DNA of 64,000 nt, from NCBI GenBank assembly GCA_944470555.2, contig OX104128.1, positions 44,313,920-44,377,919 of the forward strand, read 5' to 3'. This document shows, piece by piece, positions 1 to 14,770 of the stretch (positions are counted from its first letter, which is position 1; each line of letters starts with the position of its first letter). Position numbers and translations under genes: made by a program. Source of the stretch: Heterobilharzia americana (Eukaryota > Platyhelminthes > Trematoda > Strigeidida > Schistosomatidae). Below the pieces are notes generated by a model. It saw nothing but the letters and a program-made list of their open reading frames with translations, had not been told where the DNA came from and searched no databases.

Positions 1-1059
1 CCTAAAGAAAAAAATAAGGAATCAGTATGAGGCAGTATATCAGCTGAACTGTTCTGATGACCGTGGTTACTACGTTTTCACCTATACTTCCGAGGAATAC
101 ATATGTAAGTGCATGTGTAAGTGAACATTGCCTCCTAACTACATTGCAAAATATGCACTTCAGACGTATTTTGTGACTGCTAACCCCTTTCAGGAGTTGT
201 CTGGCATCACATCTGTCTTCTCATGTGCTATATACCCCTAATTTTGCATAGCTTTTGCCTGATGTTTTGCCCATAACCTTAAAATAACCTACATGGTTGC
301 TTTCATACACTTACTAGTTTTTCTTCCGTCTGCTCTCAAGGCTGAACTCTCATTGGTTGTTAACTACTTTTATTTATGTGTGGATTTAGTGTTGTCAAGG
401 TCATTTAGAAGTGTATTTATTCAGCATTGCTGTCAACTGTATTGACTGTTGTTGAGACAGTAAAAAGCGCTCTCTCAACGGTCTGCCTTCTCTTCCTGTC
501 TTCGCGGGTCGATGGTATTCTTGTCGTGGTTGACGTTCTGATTTGCTTTAGAGTCGATTTGCTGCGCGTTAGGTTTATATTGTTCGTATTCTGCTAGTCT
601 CGTATCGCTCGTAGACTGTTAGGTCGTACCGTCAGCCATAGCGTCAAGCGCACGATATTTTTACAAACTATGGAAATCATATTTAGGACACTTTATACTT
701 GACATATGAAGAAAATCGAGGCTTTATTAGCCTAAAAGTATCGAATAATATATATTTTGGACTTATGAAAATTGACCAATAGGAAATCAATCCAGTTTAT
801 AATGTAATGTTGCGTTAAAATGATGAATAGCTTAAGCGATAGGAAGCGACACAGTAACGTCAAAACAGAATGCCGTAAGCCTGCATGCGTTTAACAGTAG
901 GACGTCTAATCGAAATGTGTCATAGTATCTGCTACGTAAAGAAAAAATTATTTATTGCACATAATATTGTAAATCGTGTGACTTACACAGTGAGAATGAT
1001 ATATTTATTGGATTTTATAATTCACATGTGGACAGGATAATATTTAACCAAGAATAATA
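1..1059. other. AT-rich non-coding stretch
   Basis: No coding exon is visible. From about 310 to 660 the base composition is higher in GC than around it, and an ATTGG (inverted CCAAT) lies at 352-356. This part could be a promoter, a 5' UTR or a solo LTR, but nothing decides between them. Confidence 0.4.
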
Positions 1060-1165
1060 TTCTCATACTAGGATAAAACAAGTCATGCAGTACTCCCAGG
1101 TTGTCAACTGTTAGCCAGTTGACGTCAGTCTGCGATGAATACAACCTTGAAATATTCATCGACTT
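1060..1165 (+). repeat. SINE 3' fragment (hammerhead-like SINE subfamily)
   Basis: The segment aligns by eye with the 3' part of the SINE copies at 24,140-24,295 and 28,265-28,475. Shared blocks are CTCATACTAGGATAAAAC, CAGTACTCCCAGGTT and GATGAATAC. The 5' tRNA-like part is missing. Confidence 0.55.
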
Positions 1166-1489
1166 CTGTCTCAACATATTCACATTTCAGTGAACCTGGC
1201 TGAATCACATAGCATTATACGGTAGACTGGTTTCTACAAACATTATTAACAGTGACGTAGATTATTGAAGTCGGAGGGTGAGTCAAGTATTGAGTGGGTT
1301 GATAATTCCCATTCATACACTAGAGAACAACTGATTAAACAGATGCTTCTCTTCCACTCACTGTTCAACAACAGTTCTACAGTAGCACTGGACATCTGTT
1401 TCGTCCTTAGCAGTTCGCACTTATGGCTTCACCATGGATCAAAACTACGACCTTCGGTTCTCATAGCCACCAGGCGACAGTTCCATGGT

Positions 1490-1765
1490 CCACAGTTTCC
1501 TACTTATATCAATTCGCTATATGGCACGACTATCCACTAAGGTGTTCCATCGGCATCCGCTTCACTTCTGACTACGCCCTGTTGAACTCTGACCCACTGA
1601 CTGAATGATCATCACGAAGCCCGAAGATCCTGAATCCAATCCCTGATGGTATCGTGGATATGTACTACTGAGAAGTGGCATACTTGGGATAAACAGCTGT
1701 CCAGTCATTCTAGGTTTTCATTGTTTTTCCAAATGATTTCGGTTGCTAAGGAAACTATCCTGAAC
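1490..1765 (+). repeat. Dispersed repeat plus tRNA-derived SINE with decayed hammerhead-like core
   Basis: Positions 1,500-1,570 match 28,080-28,145 with scattered mismatches (for example ACTATCCAC followed by AAGGTGTT). A SINE follows. A B-box-like TGAATCCAATCCC lies near 1,631, and a hammerhead-like CTGAGAAG core near 1,668 is followed by GGGATAAAC where GGACGAAAC is expected. Core G8 and the GAAA box are both altered, so activity is not expected. Confidence 0.55.
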
Positions 1766-2814
1766 CTCAAAATACATTACTTTATTTATGCTTGAATTAC
1801 TGCTCCAGTTTCTGTGATTAATTATCATCTCTTTAGGATATTAAATACTGATAATTTTATGAAAATTCATCATCACCATCATACTTATTTTTTTAATGTT
1901 CCGTTATTGAATTAACCCTTAACCATATTAGTATGCGGTCAGTGATGAGGCGTTAATTGGAAAGAAATATTTCTTTTCTTTTCAATTTGTTGTCCTCTAA
2001 TTATGCAAACATGAATCTTCATTCTACCTAGGTTATTGTTTAGGAACTATGCTAACCGGCCATCTAATCATCTTTATAATTAAGAGGCTAATAAGTTATC
2101 ATTTTTTTTGAAAGTTACACTAGTATCTATTTTCTAACAGGTGACCTTTAAAAGTATATACAGATAGGCATAAATTAATATGACTTTTGATTACTAGTCC
2201 TTAAAGAGGATAAACAGGACCCTAGTATTAGATGTTGCTGCAACATACACTCTTTTTGAAGCGCAACCTATGCTAGCTTCTTTCACCTTCAAGTCCTCTA
2301 AACTGTCAACCTGTTTACACACCTACCATTACAGTGGCTAACTTCAAAGAGATAAATTGTTATACACTCCAATAATGAGTTCTGACTGTCAGAAAAGTAG
2401 GGCTCAAGGTGAGATCAAATACTCTCGGATCATCGTATAGTTAATATTCATTGTTCTACAGAAACTGTAGTGTCAAAGTCCTAAGTATTGGCTTATAAAT
2501 TATTGTCTCAACCGTGACTTGATTGTCTTAAATCCTGAAAGTAATGTATGCAGTTACCTGAGATGTATATTCTGATGAACAACATTTTGAACAAAAAGTT
2601 AGCGATTATTCTGGGCTCTCGGAACATTTTGCAATATCGATGCCTTTTATGTACAAAAAACATTATTTCCATATATATGGACTAGCTGCCGAATATCTCC
2701 TGCATATCTTACAATTTTGTCGCGAGTTTAAACTCTTAAATTTACATGGTTGATGCAATAATGAAATATGGCTACAGTCATCGCATTACTTTCGTTTAGT
2801 TGGTTGGAGGCAAC
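1766..2814. other. AT-rich intergenic or intronic DNA, nothing recognised
   Basis: No long reading frame, tRNA-like box or repeat match was found by eye. Confidence 0.4.
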
Positions 2815-3070
2815 TGGTAGGAAGCCCTGTTTGACCCAGGTTCCGTACTTGTTGGCATTCATCAGTAAGGCGTATCTTAAACCTCCAGGGAACTGATGTC
2901 CTATGTGAGATTCAAACCTGCATCACCCAGTGTTGTAATGAAAGACATTACCACTCAGGTAATTGGGCGGTGACCGACATCCCATAAGGCTGGATAAGAT
3001 ACATTGACTGGTGGCTGAAGAGTAACCGATTTCATGTTGTCCAGCCCTCGGTGCTAATCGAATCTTATCG
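2815..3070 (-). repeat. tRNA-derived SINE-like repeat
   Basis: On the minus strand a tRNA-like A-box (TACCTGAGTGGTAATG) is followed about 35 bp later by a B-box (GGTTTGAATCTC). The spacing and order match a pol III internal promoter. No acceptor stem closes the structure, so a SINE is more likely than a tRNA gene. Confidence 0.5.
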
Positions 3071-3731
3071 TTCATTTTCTTTGTGCATAATAAACCTCAA
3101 GCTGTTTTTTTTTGCAAACACCAACAAGGTAAATTAACTTCGCTTAATGTTCTGAAAGTCATGTGGTGTTTACTCAAGTAATTAGAAAGCACAAAGTAAA
3201 ATCTGATGACTTGTTGTCAAAATGTATTTGCTACCAACTGCTTTTTGATAGGAAGTGGTAAAAATGGAAATCAACATTTTGAATCGGCGGCCATTAGGGC
3301 AGAAGTGTTTTTACTTCAGTTTTTGATTTACGTTTATATGTAGATGAAATAATCTCACTGGATGATTCCGTATATGATGTAGCCAATAAAACCGTGTTAT
3401 ACCGTCTTTGGCCTGGATCATTTTTATGTTCCGGAATTGTATATATATGCTATAGTTTATCAAATAAAGTTGTCCTTGCAGTCACAGGTCAGTCTTTGCA
3501 TTTTGATATTTGCATGACTCAGTGAAGTATAAGGTGTGGAAAGGATATAGTCACACTAACATTCAGTTCTATATCACTGCGTTCAGTATCGTTATTACCT
3601 AAGTCTTATTCTACTCGGTCACTTAACTGTTTCTATAACCAATGATTAAATATTTGTTATTCGAAAGTCAGACTATAACTATTTCACTTTGCCTACATAG
3701 ATCAGTGTCTTATTTCACGAGCGATCTAAAT

Positions 3732-3736
<5 letters not shown>
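3071..3736. other. AT-rich DNA, nothing recognised
   Basis: No coding or repeat feature was found between the SINE-like repeat and the TA microsatellite. Confidence 0.4.

Positions 3737-3790
<54 letters not shown>
3737..3790. repeat. (AT)n microsatellite
   Basis: About 27 perfect AT dinucleotides. On the minus strand it lies directly 3' of the element tail at 3,791-3,975 and may be that element's terminal simple repeat. Confidence 0.9.
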
Positions 3791-3796
<6 letters not shown>

Positions 3797-3975
3797 TTTG
3801 AAATGCATACGGCAGCCTTGTGCATGTACGTGCAGTAGGCAATTATCCACACCTTAGTGAACGACAGGTAGTGATGCTACCTGGCTGTCCAAACCTCCGT
3901 GGGTGTAGCGAGCTTAGAGAACCGAGGACCAACTGGTTGAACGTCATCTCCCTAAATCTCTGAGACAGCTTCGAG
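3791..3975 (-). repeat. Short element sharing a 3' tail with the SINE at 22.6-22.8 kb
   Basis: Read on the minus strand, the terminal 80 bp (GTGTGGATAATTGCC, TACTGCACG, then a GCATTTCA block) match 22,735-22,812, while the upstream bodies do not. It abuts the 3' end of RTE copy 1, so it is either a separate insertion or an extra tail of that copy. Confidence 0.5.
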
Positions 3976-3999
3976 AATATTATTATTATCAGTCCCTTG

Positions 4000-5640
4000 G
4001 GTTCCTAATGGAACATAGGGCTTCAGTAGCACGTCTCCAGTGAACTCTGTTCTCTGAAATCTTTTGAACCTGGCTCCACGACAGCCCAGAAGCTCTCATC
4101 TCCTCCTCACACGATCTCCTCCATGTCACCCTCACCTTGGACGCCCAACTCGTCGCTTCCCATGGGGATTCCACTCGAGGGCCTCACGCGTGATGTCCTC
4201 AGTCGGCCTTCTCAGTGTATGCCCAATCCATCTCCACTCCCTTCTGCATATTTGTTGGGTGATAGGTTCTTGGTTGGTTCGTCGCCAGACCAGAGTTCCT
4301 TGTTGCTTATTCTTTCTGGCCATTTGAACTTGAGTAACCAGCCAGCGTAGGCAGTTGTTGATGAATGTCTGTAGTTTGTTGGAAATCGTTTACGTAAAGC
4401 GCCAAGTCTCTGAATCATACAGGAGCACTGACTTGACATTGGTGTTGGAAATCCGGATCTTGTTCCACATGGTGAGTGCAGGAGATCTCCACACTGGTTT
4501 CAGGCCAATGAAGGCCTGTCTCGCTTTTCCGATCCTGGCTGGTTTTGACATCCTAGTCTGTGCCACCACCTGTAGTTGAAACGATGCTGCCTAGATAGGT
4601 GAACGAGACTACTTCCTTCAAGTTTCTCTCACTGATGCTGATTGAAGCTTCTTGTTGTTGGGGATGGTGTTAATTGGGTATCTTAATTGCCTCTGTCTTC
4701 TCAATATTCACATGAAGTCCCGTTTTCGCTGCCCTGCCTCTTCTGTCAGCTTGTTAGTTTTCGCCTGTAGATTTTCAAGTTTGTGTGACATAACATATAA
4801 GTCATCGGCGAAATCTAAATCTTCTAGGATCTTTACCGCGGACAAGCGTATACCCATCTTCTCGCTTCTCACTGTTTGTTGCATGATCCAGTCCACCACA
4901 AACAGGAATATCATGGATGATAGTAGGCAGTCTTGTTTCACTCCTGTCTTCACTTCACTTCAGAGGCGTCACTGAGCTTCCCATTGTGAATTACTTGGCA
5001 TGTGGCGTCTTCGTATCGTTGATGAATGAGGCAGATAAAGGCTCGTGGTATTCTGTAGTCTTGAAGTAGCTGTCTCCCAAATTACTTCTCGGTCGACGCT
5101 GTCAAAGGCCTTAACAAATTCGATGAAGTTGAGGTAGAGAGTTGACTGCCATTCTATACTCTGCTCTATGATGTTGCGTAGACCGGTGTTGCGATTCGGT
5201 CCGCACATGATTTGCACTTCCAGAATCCAGTCTGTTCTTGTGGTAGTTTGAATCCGGTGCATACTTCAGTCTCTCATGGATGAAGCGGCTTAATTTATTT
5301 TTGCTTGGCTGGGACAGAAATGAAGCATGATTCCGGGCCAGTTCTTGCAAAGATTTAGGTCACCATTCCTTGGGAGTTTGACAATGTAAGCCATCTTACA
5401 GTCAGTGGGCACGTACCTTCAATTCCTTCCAGACCTTCGACAAAAGTGGTGTGAGCATGTCCACTGTTGTCTCTGCGTCTGCTCTCAGTGCTTCTGGAGG
5501 GATTCCATCTGGTCCTCCTGCCTTCCCGCATTTCGGCAGCTTTATGGCACTCAGGACTTCCACTTTTGTTGGAGGATTTGCGTTCACTGGTAGTTCTTCG
5601 GCTGGGCTGCAGGTGATATTTCTGGACGAAGTGCAGGTGG
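4000..5640 (-). pseudogene. Reverse transcriptase region of RTE copy 1
   Basis: RT motifs are visible in order but split over frames. They are the GPDGIPPEAL finger motif near 5,500, an AFDSVDRE block (catalytic Asp) near 5,090, and an intact FADD active site near 4,800 (DLDFADDLYVMSH). A C-terminal GHTLRRP motif lies near 4,210. The protein would make cDNA at the nicked target site. The catalytic residues survive, but frameshifts between 4,950 and 5,400 prevent a continuous product. Its 3' half differs clearly from the RT halves of copies 2 and 3, which resemble each other. Confidence 0.85.
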
Positions 5641-5722
5641 TGGTCGATTCAAGAGATTTTTGAAGTGGTCAGCACATCGTTCCCTTTGTCTCTCCTCTTT
5701 GGTGTTAAACAAGTTCCCTTCA

Positions 5723-7126
5723 CTATCTTTCATTGGTCACATCTGCATCAATCTCTTCCATCTGAGATAGTATTTTGGTTATTTGATATAGTGTCGTCAG
5801 GTCTCTCCTACCTGCAGCAGCCTGTTCTGCTTCACTTACCAATGTGTCGTACAAGTGTCTTTTGTCTTTGCGCGCACTCTCCCTCACTTCCTTGTCCAGT
5901 GTTTTGTACATTGCACTCAATTCCTCTTTTCGTTGTGCATCCCTGCACTGCACTAGTGCATCTTCTGCTTCACCATCTTCCTCTCCCTGCTCCATCAGCT
6001 TCCATGTGTCCGTCGACATCCACTCCATTACTTGTCTTCTTTCTTCCTCCTTCCTAACACGGTTATGCAGGTTTCTTTCCAGTGTTCTCACACACCCGAT
6101 CCTTCAGGGATGCTGCTCAATGTCTCCCATTTTGTCCTGACGACTGGCTGATTTGAAGATGTCCTGTATAGTTTCGTCCTTCCGTTTCTGTTTTGGGAGT
6201 TGAACTTCAACTGTGGTCTATCACCAACTTCTTTGAAGGCTTCCAACTTGATTTCGAAGGCAGGTCCCTTGCACTAGACAGTGAGTGGTGTGAACTTACA
6301 TCTGCTCCCCTTCTTCATCTGATCTGATATGATCTGATCTTGTGTCCAGTAGGCTGACTGCGTCTCCATCTCCCCTTTCTTCACATTCAGATGAAGTCGA
6401 TCTGATTTTGAGTGTGGTGTGACTGGTTTCTGGTGAAGTCAGATCCATGTCGCTGCCTTGTGAATATCCTTGTGTGTGTTTGTACACACTGCCTCCAACC
6501 ACCAAATCGTTGAATGCACAGAAATCTGCAAACAGTTCTCCATCCGAATTCATCATTTCACCGAGTGTTTCTCGACCCATGATGGATGAGTTCTCCTCCT
6601 GTGTTGTCTGCTCACAGTTTGGCATTCATGTCACCCCACCCATCAGAATTTAGATGTCACCAACTCGAGTCTTGTCCTGTACTGATTACAGTTGTCCGTA
6701 GAATTCCTCCATCTTCTCTTCATCTGCATTATTTGTAGGTGCGTAGCGTATCGTGGCGTTGATTGATTGTGACTTTCCTTCCTTTCGAGTTGAATCTTGT
6801 TGTCATGATCCTGATCCTGCAGGAGGAGATTGGTTCCGACTGCATGAGAGACAGCCTCTGATGCTGTTGTGGACATCATGATATCCACTGGAAAACTCAG
6901 TGTGCTCTTGTTTGTTGTGTGGGTGACAATATTGGAGTAGATTATTGACTCTCCAGTTGATAGTTTGGAGAGTCCACTTCTATCTTCCACTTCCATCTAC
7001 TTTCGCAGATTCCCAGCCTAGCACTTCTATATTATATCTCCTCATCTCTTTGGCAATCTGGGTAGTTTTGGTAGTTTCAAGCATTGTGTGGACATTCCAT
7101 GTCGCCACGCTTATTTTCGCTTCCAT
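5723..7126 (-). pseudogene. Endonuclease and linker region of RTE copy 1
   Basis: The ATG at 7,126 opens MEAKISVATWNVHTM, the usual start of an RTE apurinic-like endonuclease that nicks target DNA. The frame stops after a short GSGR motif and re-opens as separate pieces at 6,996-6,643, 6,625-6,296 and 6,091-5,723. The last is a lysine- and glutamate-rich linker of 122 residues. The same stops and frame changes occur in copies 2 and 3, so the lesions predate the spread of this block. Confidence 0.85.
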
Positions 7127-7348
7127 CGAGGGAAAACATTTAGGTCAATTGGTTTCCCCTTAGTCTTTCACCAACCAGCGTCATTTCGTCTCTCCGATTC
7201 CAGCGAGGAATAATTCTGTTTTTATTTTTTATAATTTCCTCGTGCTTTGAAGTTTGTTTGGCGATTGGATTGGTTTTCCTGGTTGGGGTTGCTAGCCCTA
7301 TGTTCAACCTTCCTTTTTTCTGCAGGCTTAGGACCGGCTAGTATTTAG

Positions 7349-7353
<5 letters not shown>

Positions 7354-7418
<65 letters not shown>
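7354..7418. repeat. (TA)n microsatellite
   Basis: About 32 TA dinucleotides immediately upstream of the 5' end of RTE copy 1. Confidence 0.9.
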
Positions 7419-7420
<2 letters not shown>

Positions 7421-8922
7421 TTTTGGATCATCCAATATGTAATTCGGTCGTTAATTATCATGGAAGTGAATTGCCTCAGGTATATAATGGGTGAAGACGG
7501 TGTTTGATGGCTTTATAAACTGACTTCCATAAAACTAGTATTCACAGATACAAACACGTATTAAGAGCAATCGGTTGTTAATAAATGATTAGTATAGAAC
7601 CGATCGTTGAACTGCCACAAAGAAGTAATTAGTTTCATGTTGTCTACTTTTGAGTACTGACAGAACTCTATTGATTAGGTTAAACGTTCCATCATCGTAA
7701 TGATATCAAACGACGAAAAATGTCTTAAGTCTTTAAGAGAAGAAAGAGCAAATGAGCGAAGTAATTTTTCTTTTTGACAAAGCCATACAATCATACTGAT
7801 AAATATTGAGAATAAATATCAGCCTACTATTAGTCAGTAGGGGCACATGATCACTGTAATGATCAAGAGTAAAATAAAAAATGGTCCAAAAGGCAAAAAA
7901 GTTTTTAATAATGTATCTTCAGCACGCAGATATCTAGCTTGAATTGATGAATTTTCATTGCCTCCATTGTGCAAAAGATACAATATCGTACTCCTTTTAA
8001 ACCGTTTACTTCCACTTTCTTGATAATCGTGAAAGTAGACTATGGCGGAGCTAAGTGATCAGAATCGATTTCATCAGCTGACATTAGGTGATCGTCGGTA
8101 ATCTTCAAAAATTCGTACCTCACAATGGTTTCCTACTTTTTGATATACCTTGGGGAGACGATTTTGTAGTCTCTAGAGAATGGACACTGCTCAAGAGAAG
8201 GTAACCTATATCACCGATTCCCGCAGTTAGTGATTTCTTCATACACAGTAATAGTTATCAGTAAAATATGCACTGCTTTATCAACAGTAATTTTTACTAC
8301 TTAGGCTATCGTAGGTAACCTTGATTAGTGAGTAGTTCTTCGTATACCATGATGATAATGATAAAAATTAGAGGTGAGCAGAAATTAAGTTCACAGCAGG
8401 ACTCAAACCAAAGGTTTCAAGGTGACTGATGTAGGACCTTATTGAAACGAAATAATTAATTAGATCTAAATTTGATTTCAATAATCAAGCTTTTCTTTTT
8501 GATTTTTATCTGAAAGTTAGAAGTATACACACCTTAATTTCTCAATATATGTGAAGCTCAGCTAGATCCTCGAAAGTCAATCAAAATCAAGCTGAATCAG
8601 AAATGCATAATGTTTGATCATTGATGAAGCAGTCTGAAGTAGTTAGTAAGTATGCTGCTTTATAACTGTCAAATATTTAAGTAGTTAATTCATCATAAAA
8701 CCACTCCTAAAGAAAGCATAATCATTTTAAATCGAAGTTTTTTTCTAAAAAACACAGTTGTCAATGGTTGTTATGAAAAGTACAATATTGTATTGAACAG
8801 CATTAGAATTGTTTATCCTATCTTAATTCGAAGTACATGATGTAACCGATAATTGATTGTAAGCTAAAACAAACTTATATTTACATTGTTACCAATGTAT
8901 GCATTTGCGTGCGCAGTCCCAT
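7419..8922. other. AT-rich DNA, nothing recognised
   Basis: No exon, SINE box or transposon motif was found. The stretch fills the left half of the spacer between RTE copies 1 and 2. Confidence 0.4.
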
Positions 8923-8943
8923 TAGTATTAGTATTAGTAGTAT

Positions 8944-10730
<1,787 letters not shown>

Positions 10731-11448
10731 ACTGATGAAACAAACATTTGTTTTGCGAAAGTAACAATGATTAAAATATATGTAGCATGAAAGCAAATAG
10801 AAGTTATTCCAGATAGGCGAATATCATGATGCTAACAGCAAACAAACAGGATAGACATACAATGAAATAATTACCAATGAATCGATTTTCTTGGTCAGAT
10901 GATCATTATAACTGATACCAATATATATCTGTCTTTAATATGACATTCATTAATTAAACTAATTCTTCGAAACAAATTGTCTTTAAACACACCCACCAAG
11001 ATGCTCAGATAGTTAAGTCAAAGTGGATTCGTTCCAGCTAAAAGCGATATTCCACTATAAAGTAAGTAAGAAAATAAGGATTAGAAATAATTTAACCTTC
11101 ATCAAGTCATATTTTAGTCTAAATTGTTCTCCTGAAATGTGTTGCTGTACAAATAGCTGTTATATCTACGGAGGCTCTAGATAGGATTGCTTTTAAATAT
11201 TCAACTTCAATCAAAGTGCACAGTAATGTTGAGTTACACAACTTCTGGACTAAACTGAAAATTGATCCGAAGAAGTAAATAACCACTTAAGACAGGGGGA
11301 AATAAAACTGGTTACTCTTCAGTGATATCCACACTAGGTAGTCAAACTGAGAACAAAGCTCACTCTGATACTCCTGATTTACTATCATTGTTTGGTGAAC
11401 ATCCTGGCGTCTGACTAGGTGAGTATTAAAAGACTAAGCACAAACAAA
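10731..11448. other. AT-rich DNA, nothing recognised
   Basis: Right half of the spacer between the GTA array and RTE copy 2; no feature was recognised. Confidence 0.4.
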
Positions 11449-11556
11449 ATATAAAACATAAAAACAGAATTATTCCTCGCTGGAATCGGAGAGACGAAAT
11501 GACGCTGGTTGGTGAAAGACTAAGGGGAAACCAATTGACCTAAATGTTTTCCCTCG

Positions 11557-12960
11557 ATGGAAGCGAAAATAAGCGTGGCGACATGGAATGTCCACACAAT
11601 GCTTGAAACTACCAAAACTACCCAGATTGCCAAAGAGATGAGGAGATATAATATAGAAGTGCTAGGCTGGGAATCTGCGAAAGTAGATGGAAGTGGAAGA
11701 TAGAAGTGGACTCTCCAAACTATCAACTGGAGAGTCAATAATCTACTCCAATATTGTCACCCACACAACAAACAAGAGCACACTGAGTTTTCCAGTGGAT
11801 ATCATGATGTCCACAACAGCATCAGAGGCTGTCTCTCATGCAGTCGGAACCAATCTCCTCCTGCAGGATCAGGATCATGACAACAAGATTCAACTCGAAA
11901 GGAAGGAAAGTCACAATCAATCAACGCCACGATACGCTACGCACCTACAAATAATGCAGATGAAGAGAAGATGGAGGAATTCTACGGACAACTGTAATCA
12001 GTACAGGACAAGACTCGAGTTGGTGACATCTAAATTCTGATGGGTGGGGTGACATGAATGCCAAACTGTGAGCAGACAACACAGGAGGAGAACTCATCCA
12101 TCATGGGTCGAGAAACACTCGGTGAAATGATGAATTCGGATGGAGAACTGTTTGCAGATTTCTGTGCATTCAACGATTTGGTGGTTGGAGGCAGTGTGTA
12201 CAAACACACACAAGGATATTCACAAGGCAGCGACATGGATCTGACTTCACCAGAAACCAGTCACACCACACTCAAAATCAGATCGACTTCATCTGAATGT
12301 GAAGAAAGGGGAGATGGAGACGCAGTCAGCCTACTGGACACAAGATCAGATCATATCAGATCAGATGAAGAAGGGGAGCAGATGTAAGTTCACACCACTC
12401 ACTGTCTAGTGCAAGGGACCTGCCTTCGAAATCAAGTTGGAAGCCTTCAAAGAAGTTGGTGATAGACCACAGTTGAAGTTCAACTCCCAAAACAGAAACG
12501 GAAGGACGAAACTATACAGGACATCTTCAAATCAGCCAGTCGTCAGGACAAAATGGGAGACATTGAGCAGCATCCCTGAAGGATCGGGTGTGTGAGAACA
12601 CTGGAAAGAAACCTGCATAACCGTGTTAGGAAGGAGGAAGAAAGAAGACAAGTAATGGAGTGGATGTCGACGGACACATGGAAGCTGATGGAGCAGGGAG
12701 AGGAAGATGGTGAAGCAGAAGATGCACTAGTGCAGTGCAGGGATGCACAACGAAAAGAGGAATTGAGTGCAATGTACAAAACACTGGACAAGGAAGTGAG
12801 GGAGAGTGCGCGCAAAGACAAAAGACACTTGTACGACACATTGGTAAGTGAAGCAGAACAGGCTGCTGCAGGTAGGAGAGACCTGACGACACTATATCAA
12901 ATAACCAAAATACTATCTCGGATGGAAGAGATTGATGCAGATGTGACCAATGAAAGATAG
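11557..12960 (+). pseudogene. Endonuclease and linker region of RTE copy 2
   Basis: The ATG at 11,557 starts the endonuclease with a WNVHTM motif. The frame is broken at the same places as in copies 1 and 3, giving open pieces at 11,687-12,040, 12,058-12,387 and 12,592-12,960. The first two pieces translate identically to those of copy 1. The third differs by one residue (Arg in place of Gln in the KILS-MEE segment). No intact endonuclease can be made. Confidence 0.85.
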
Positions 12961-13093
12961 TGAAGGGAACTTGTTTAACACCAAAGAGGAGAGACAAAGG
13001 GAACGATGTGCTGACCACTTCAAAAATCTCTTGAATCGACCACAACCACCACCATTTGCAACTCCTCCGTAAATACCACCAGGAGCCACGGAA

Positions 13094-14740
13094 GTGACAG
13101 TAAACACAAGTCCTGAACGCCATAAAACTGATGAAATTCGGGAAAGCAGCAGGACCAGATGGAATCCCTCCAGAAGCACTGCAAACAGACTCAGAGGCAA
13201 CAGCGGACGTCCCCACACCACTACTACAGAAAGGAAGGTACCCGCCCATTGGGTGGAAGAAGGGTACCTTGTCAGAATGCCAAAGAAGGGAGACTAAGTC
13301 TTTGCAAGAACTGGCGAGGAATCATGCTCAAGCCCTGTCAACCAAATCAAAATATTAAGCCGCATCATCCTGGAGATTCAAAATTACGACCGGAACAGAC
13401 TGGCTGGCTGACTAACTGACTGTATGACTGACTGACTTCAGTAAGAACAAATCATGTGCGGATCAAATTGAAACGCAACTCTACGCATCATCACAGAACA
13501 AATCATCGAATGGCAGTCAACTCTCTACCTCAACTTCATCAACTTTGAAAACGCCTTCAACAGCGTCGACCGAGAAGGAATTTGGCAGTTGCTTCAGCAC
13601 CACGGTTTCAGTACCACAAACCATCATCAACCCCATTCAACACCTATGTGCCAAGTGATTCACAATGGAAAGCTCAGTGACACCTTTGAAGTGAAGTGAA
13701 GACAGGAAGGAGTAAGACAAGACTGTCGCCTACCATCACTCATGATCTTCCTGATTATGCTCGACTAGACTGGGTCATACAAGAAACTGTGAGGATCGAG
13801 AAGATGGGCATACGCTATCTGGATGGATGAAAAGAGCCTAGAAGAAGGTTGGGATTTCACCCACAACGATGATTTATATCTAATGCCTTGTCACACAAAC
13901 TCGAAGATCTACAGGCAAAAACTAACAAGTTGACAGAATAGGCAGGGTAGAGAAAACGGGAATTCAAGTGAAAGTTGAGAAGACGGAGATGATGAAGATA
14001 ACCAACCAACATCAGCACCAACAACAAGAGGCACCAATCAGCATTAACGGGAGAAACCTAGAGGAAGTAGTCTGTTTCACCTACCTACCCAGCTAGGCAG
14101 GCAGCATCGTTTCAACTACAGGCGGCACAGGCGCAGATGAGGACGTTAAAGCCAGGATCGGAAAGACAGCAAGACAGGCCTTCATCCATCTCAAGTCAGT
14201 GTGGAGATCTACTGCACTGCAATGCACTGCACCTCACTGCACTCAGTATGAAGCGTGAACATGATGCAGATTTTCAACACCAATGTCACTGAAGTCAGTG
14301 CTGCTATATTGTTCAGAAAGTTGGCGAGTCACGAAAATCATTTTCGACAAACTACAGACATTCATCAACAGCTGGTGACTACGCTCACACAATACTGAAG
14401 ATCAGATGACCAGACTAATCAGAATAAGCAACAAGGAGCAAGGAACACACAGTGGCTGGCAACAAACCAACGAAGCAACAACCTATCACTCAACAAATAT
14501 GCAGGAGAAGAAAGTGGAGATGGATTTGATTGGGCATACACTGAGAAGACCGATTGGGGAGATCATGCGCCAGGCCAGTTTGTCGAGTGGAATGCAAAGT
14601 GGAAACGACGAGTTAGGCGATCGAGGGGAGGGTGACATTGAGGAGATGGTGTGATGAAGAAATGAAATCTTGTGAGTAGTGGTGGATCGAGGTTGAGGAA
14701 CCTGGAGAGAAGAGAGTGAAATGGAGGCGTGCAACTGAAT
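13094..14740 (+). pseudogene. Reverse transcriptase region of RTE copy 2
   Basis: A GPDGIPPEAL finger motif at 13,160-13,190, an NWRGI block near 13,310, SKLRPEQTGW near 13,390 and a FNSVDRE-like block near 13,560 mark the RT. The active-site box near 13,865 reads THNDD where FADD is expected, so the first two residues are altered as well as the frame. GHTLRRP near 14,536 marks the C-terminal domain. Multiple frameshifts and the CTGA insertion make it a pseudogene. Confidence 0.8.
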
Positions 14741-14770
14741 CCCTATTTTCTACTGGGAACCCAAGGGAAA

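Larger units (their letters stand above)
3978..7345 (-). mobile_element. RTE-like non-LTR retrotransposon, copy 1 (defective)
   Basis: A roughly 3.4-kb element read on the minus strand. It has a 5' UTR (7,345-7,127), an apurinic-type endonuclease region, a charged linker and a reverse transcriptase, and it ends in a short ATA repeat at 3,978-3,988. The 5' boundary is set by similarity to copy 3 (31.6-35.0 kb), which carries the same GACCGGCTAGTA end. Frameshifts and stops break the single long ORF expected of RTE elements. Positions 5,640-7,234 are an almost exact inverted copy of 11,449-13,043. Family: RTE clade, schistosome SR2-like; the exact family name is not certain. Confidence 0.85.
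11449..14770 (+). mobile_element. RTE-like non-LTR retrotransposon, copy 2 (defective)
   Basis: Same family as copies 1 and 3. The 5' UTR is cut at about 11,449, where similarity to copy 1 ends; the further upstream sequence seen in copies 1 and 3 is missing. Positions 11,449-13,043 mirror copy 1 with no net indel: paired coordinates always sum to 18,683. The 3' half (13,365-14,755) instead matches copy 3. A CTGA-rich insertion at 13,399-13,440 interrupts the RT and is shared with copy 3. Confidence 0.85.

Noticed and set aside
12626..13249. 207-codon minus-strand frame opposite the RTE linker
   Set aside because: It is the antisense shadow of the charged linker. The matching frames opposite copies 1 and 3 are shadows as well.
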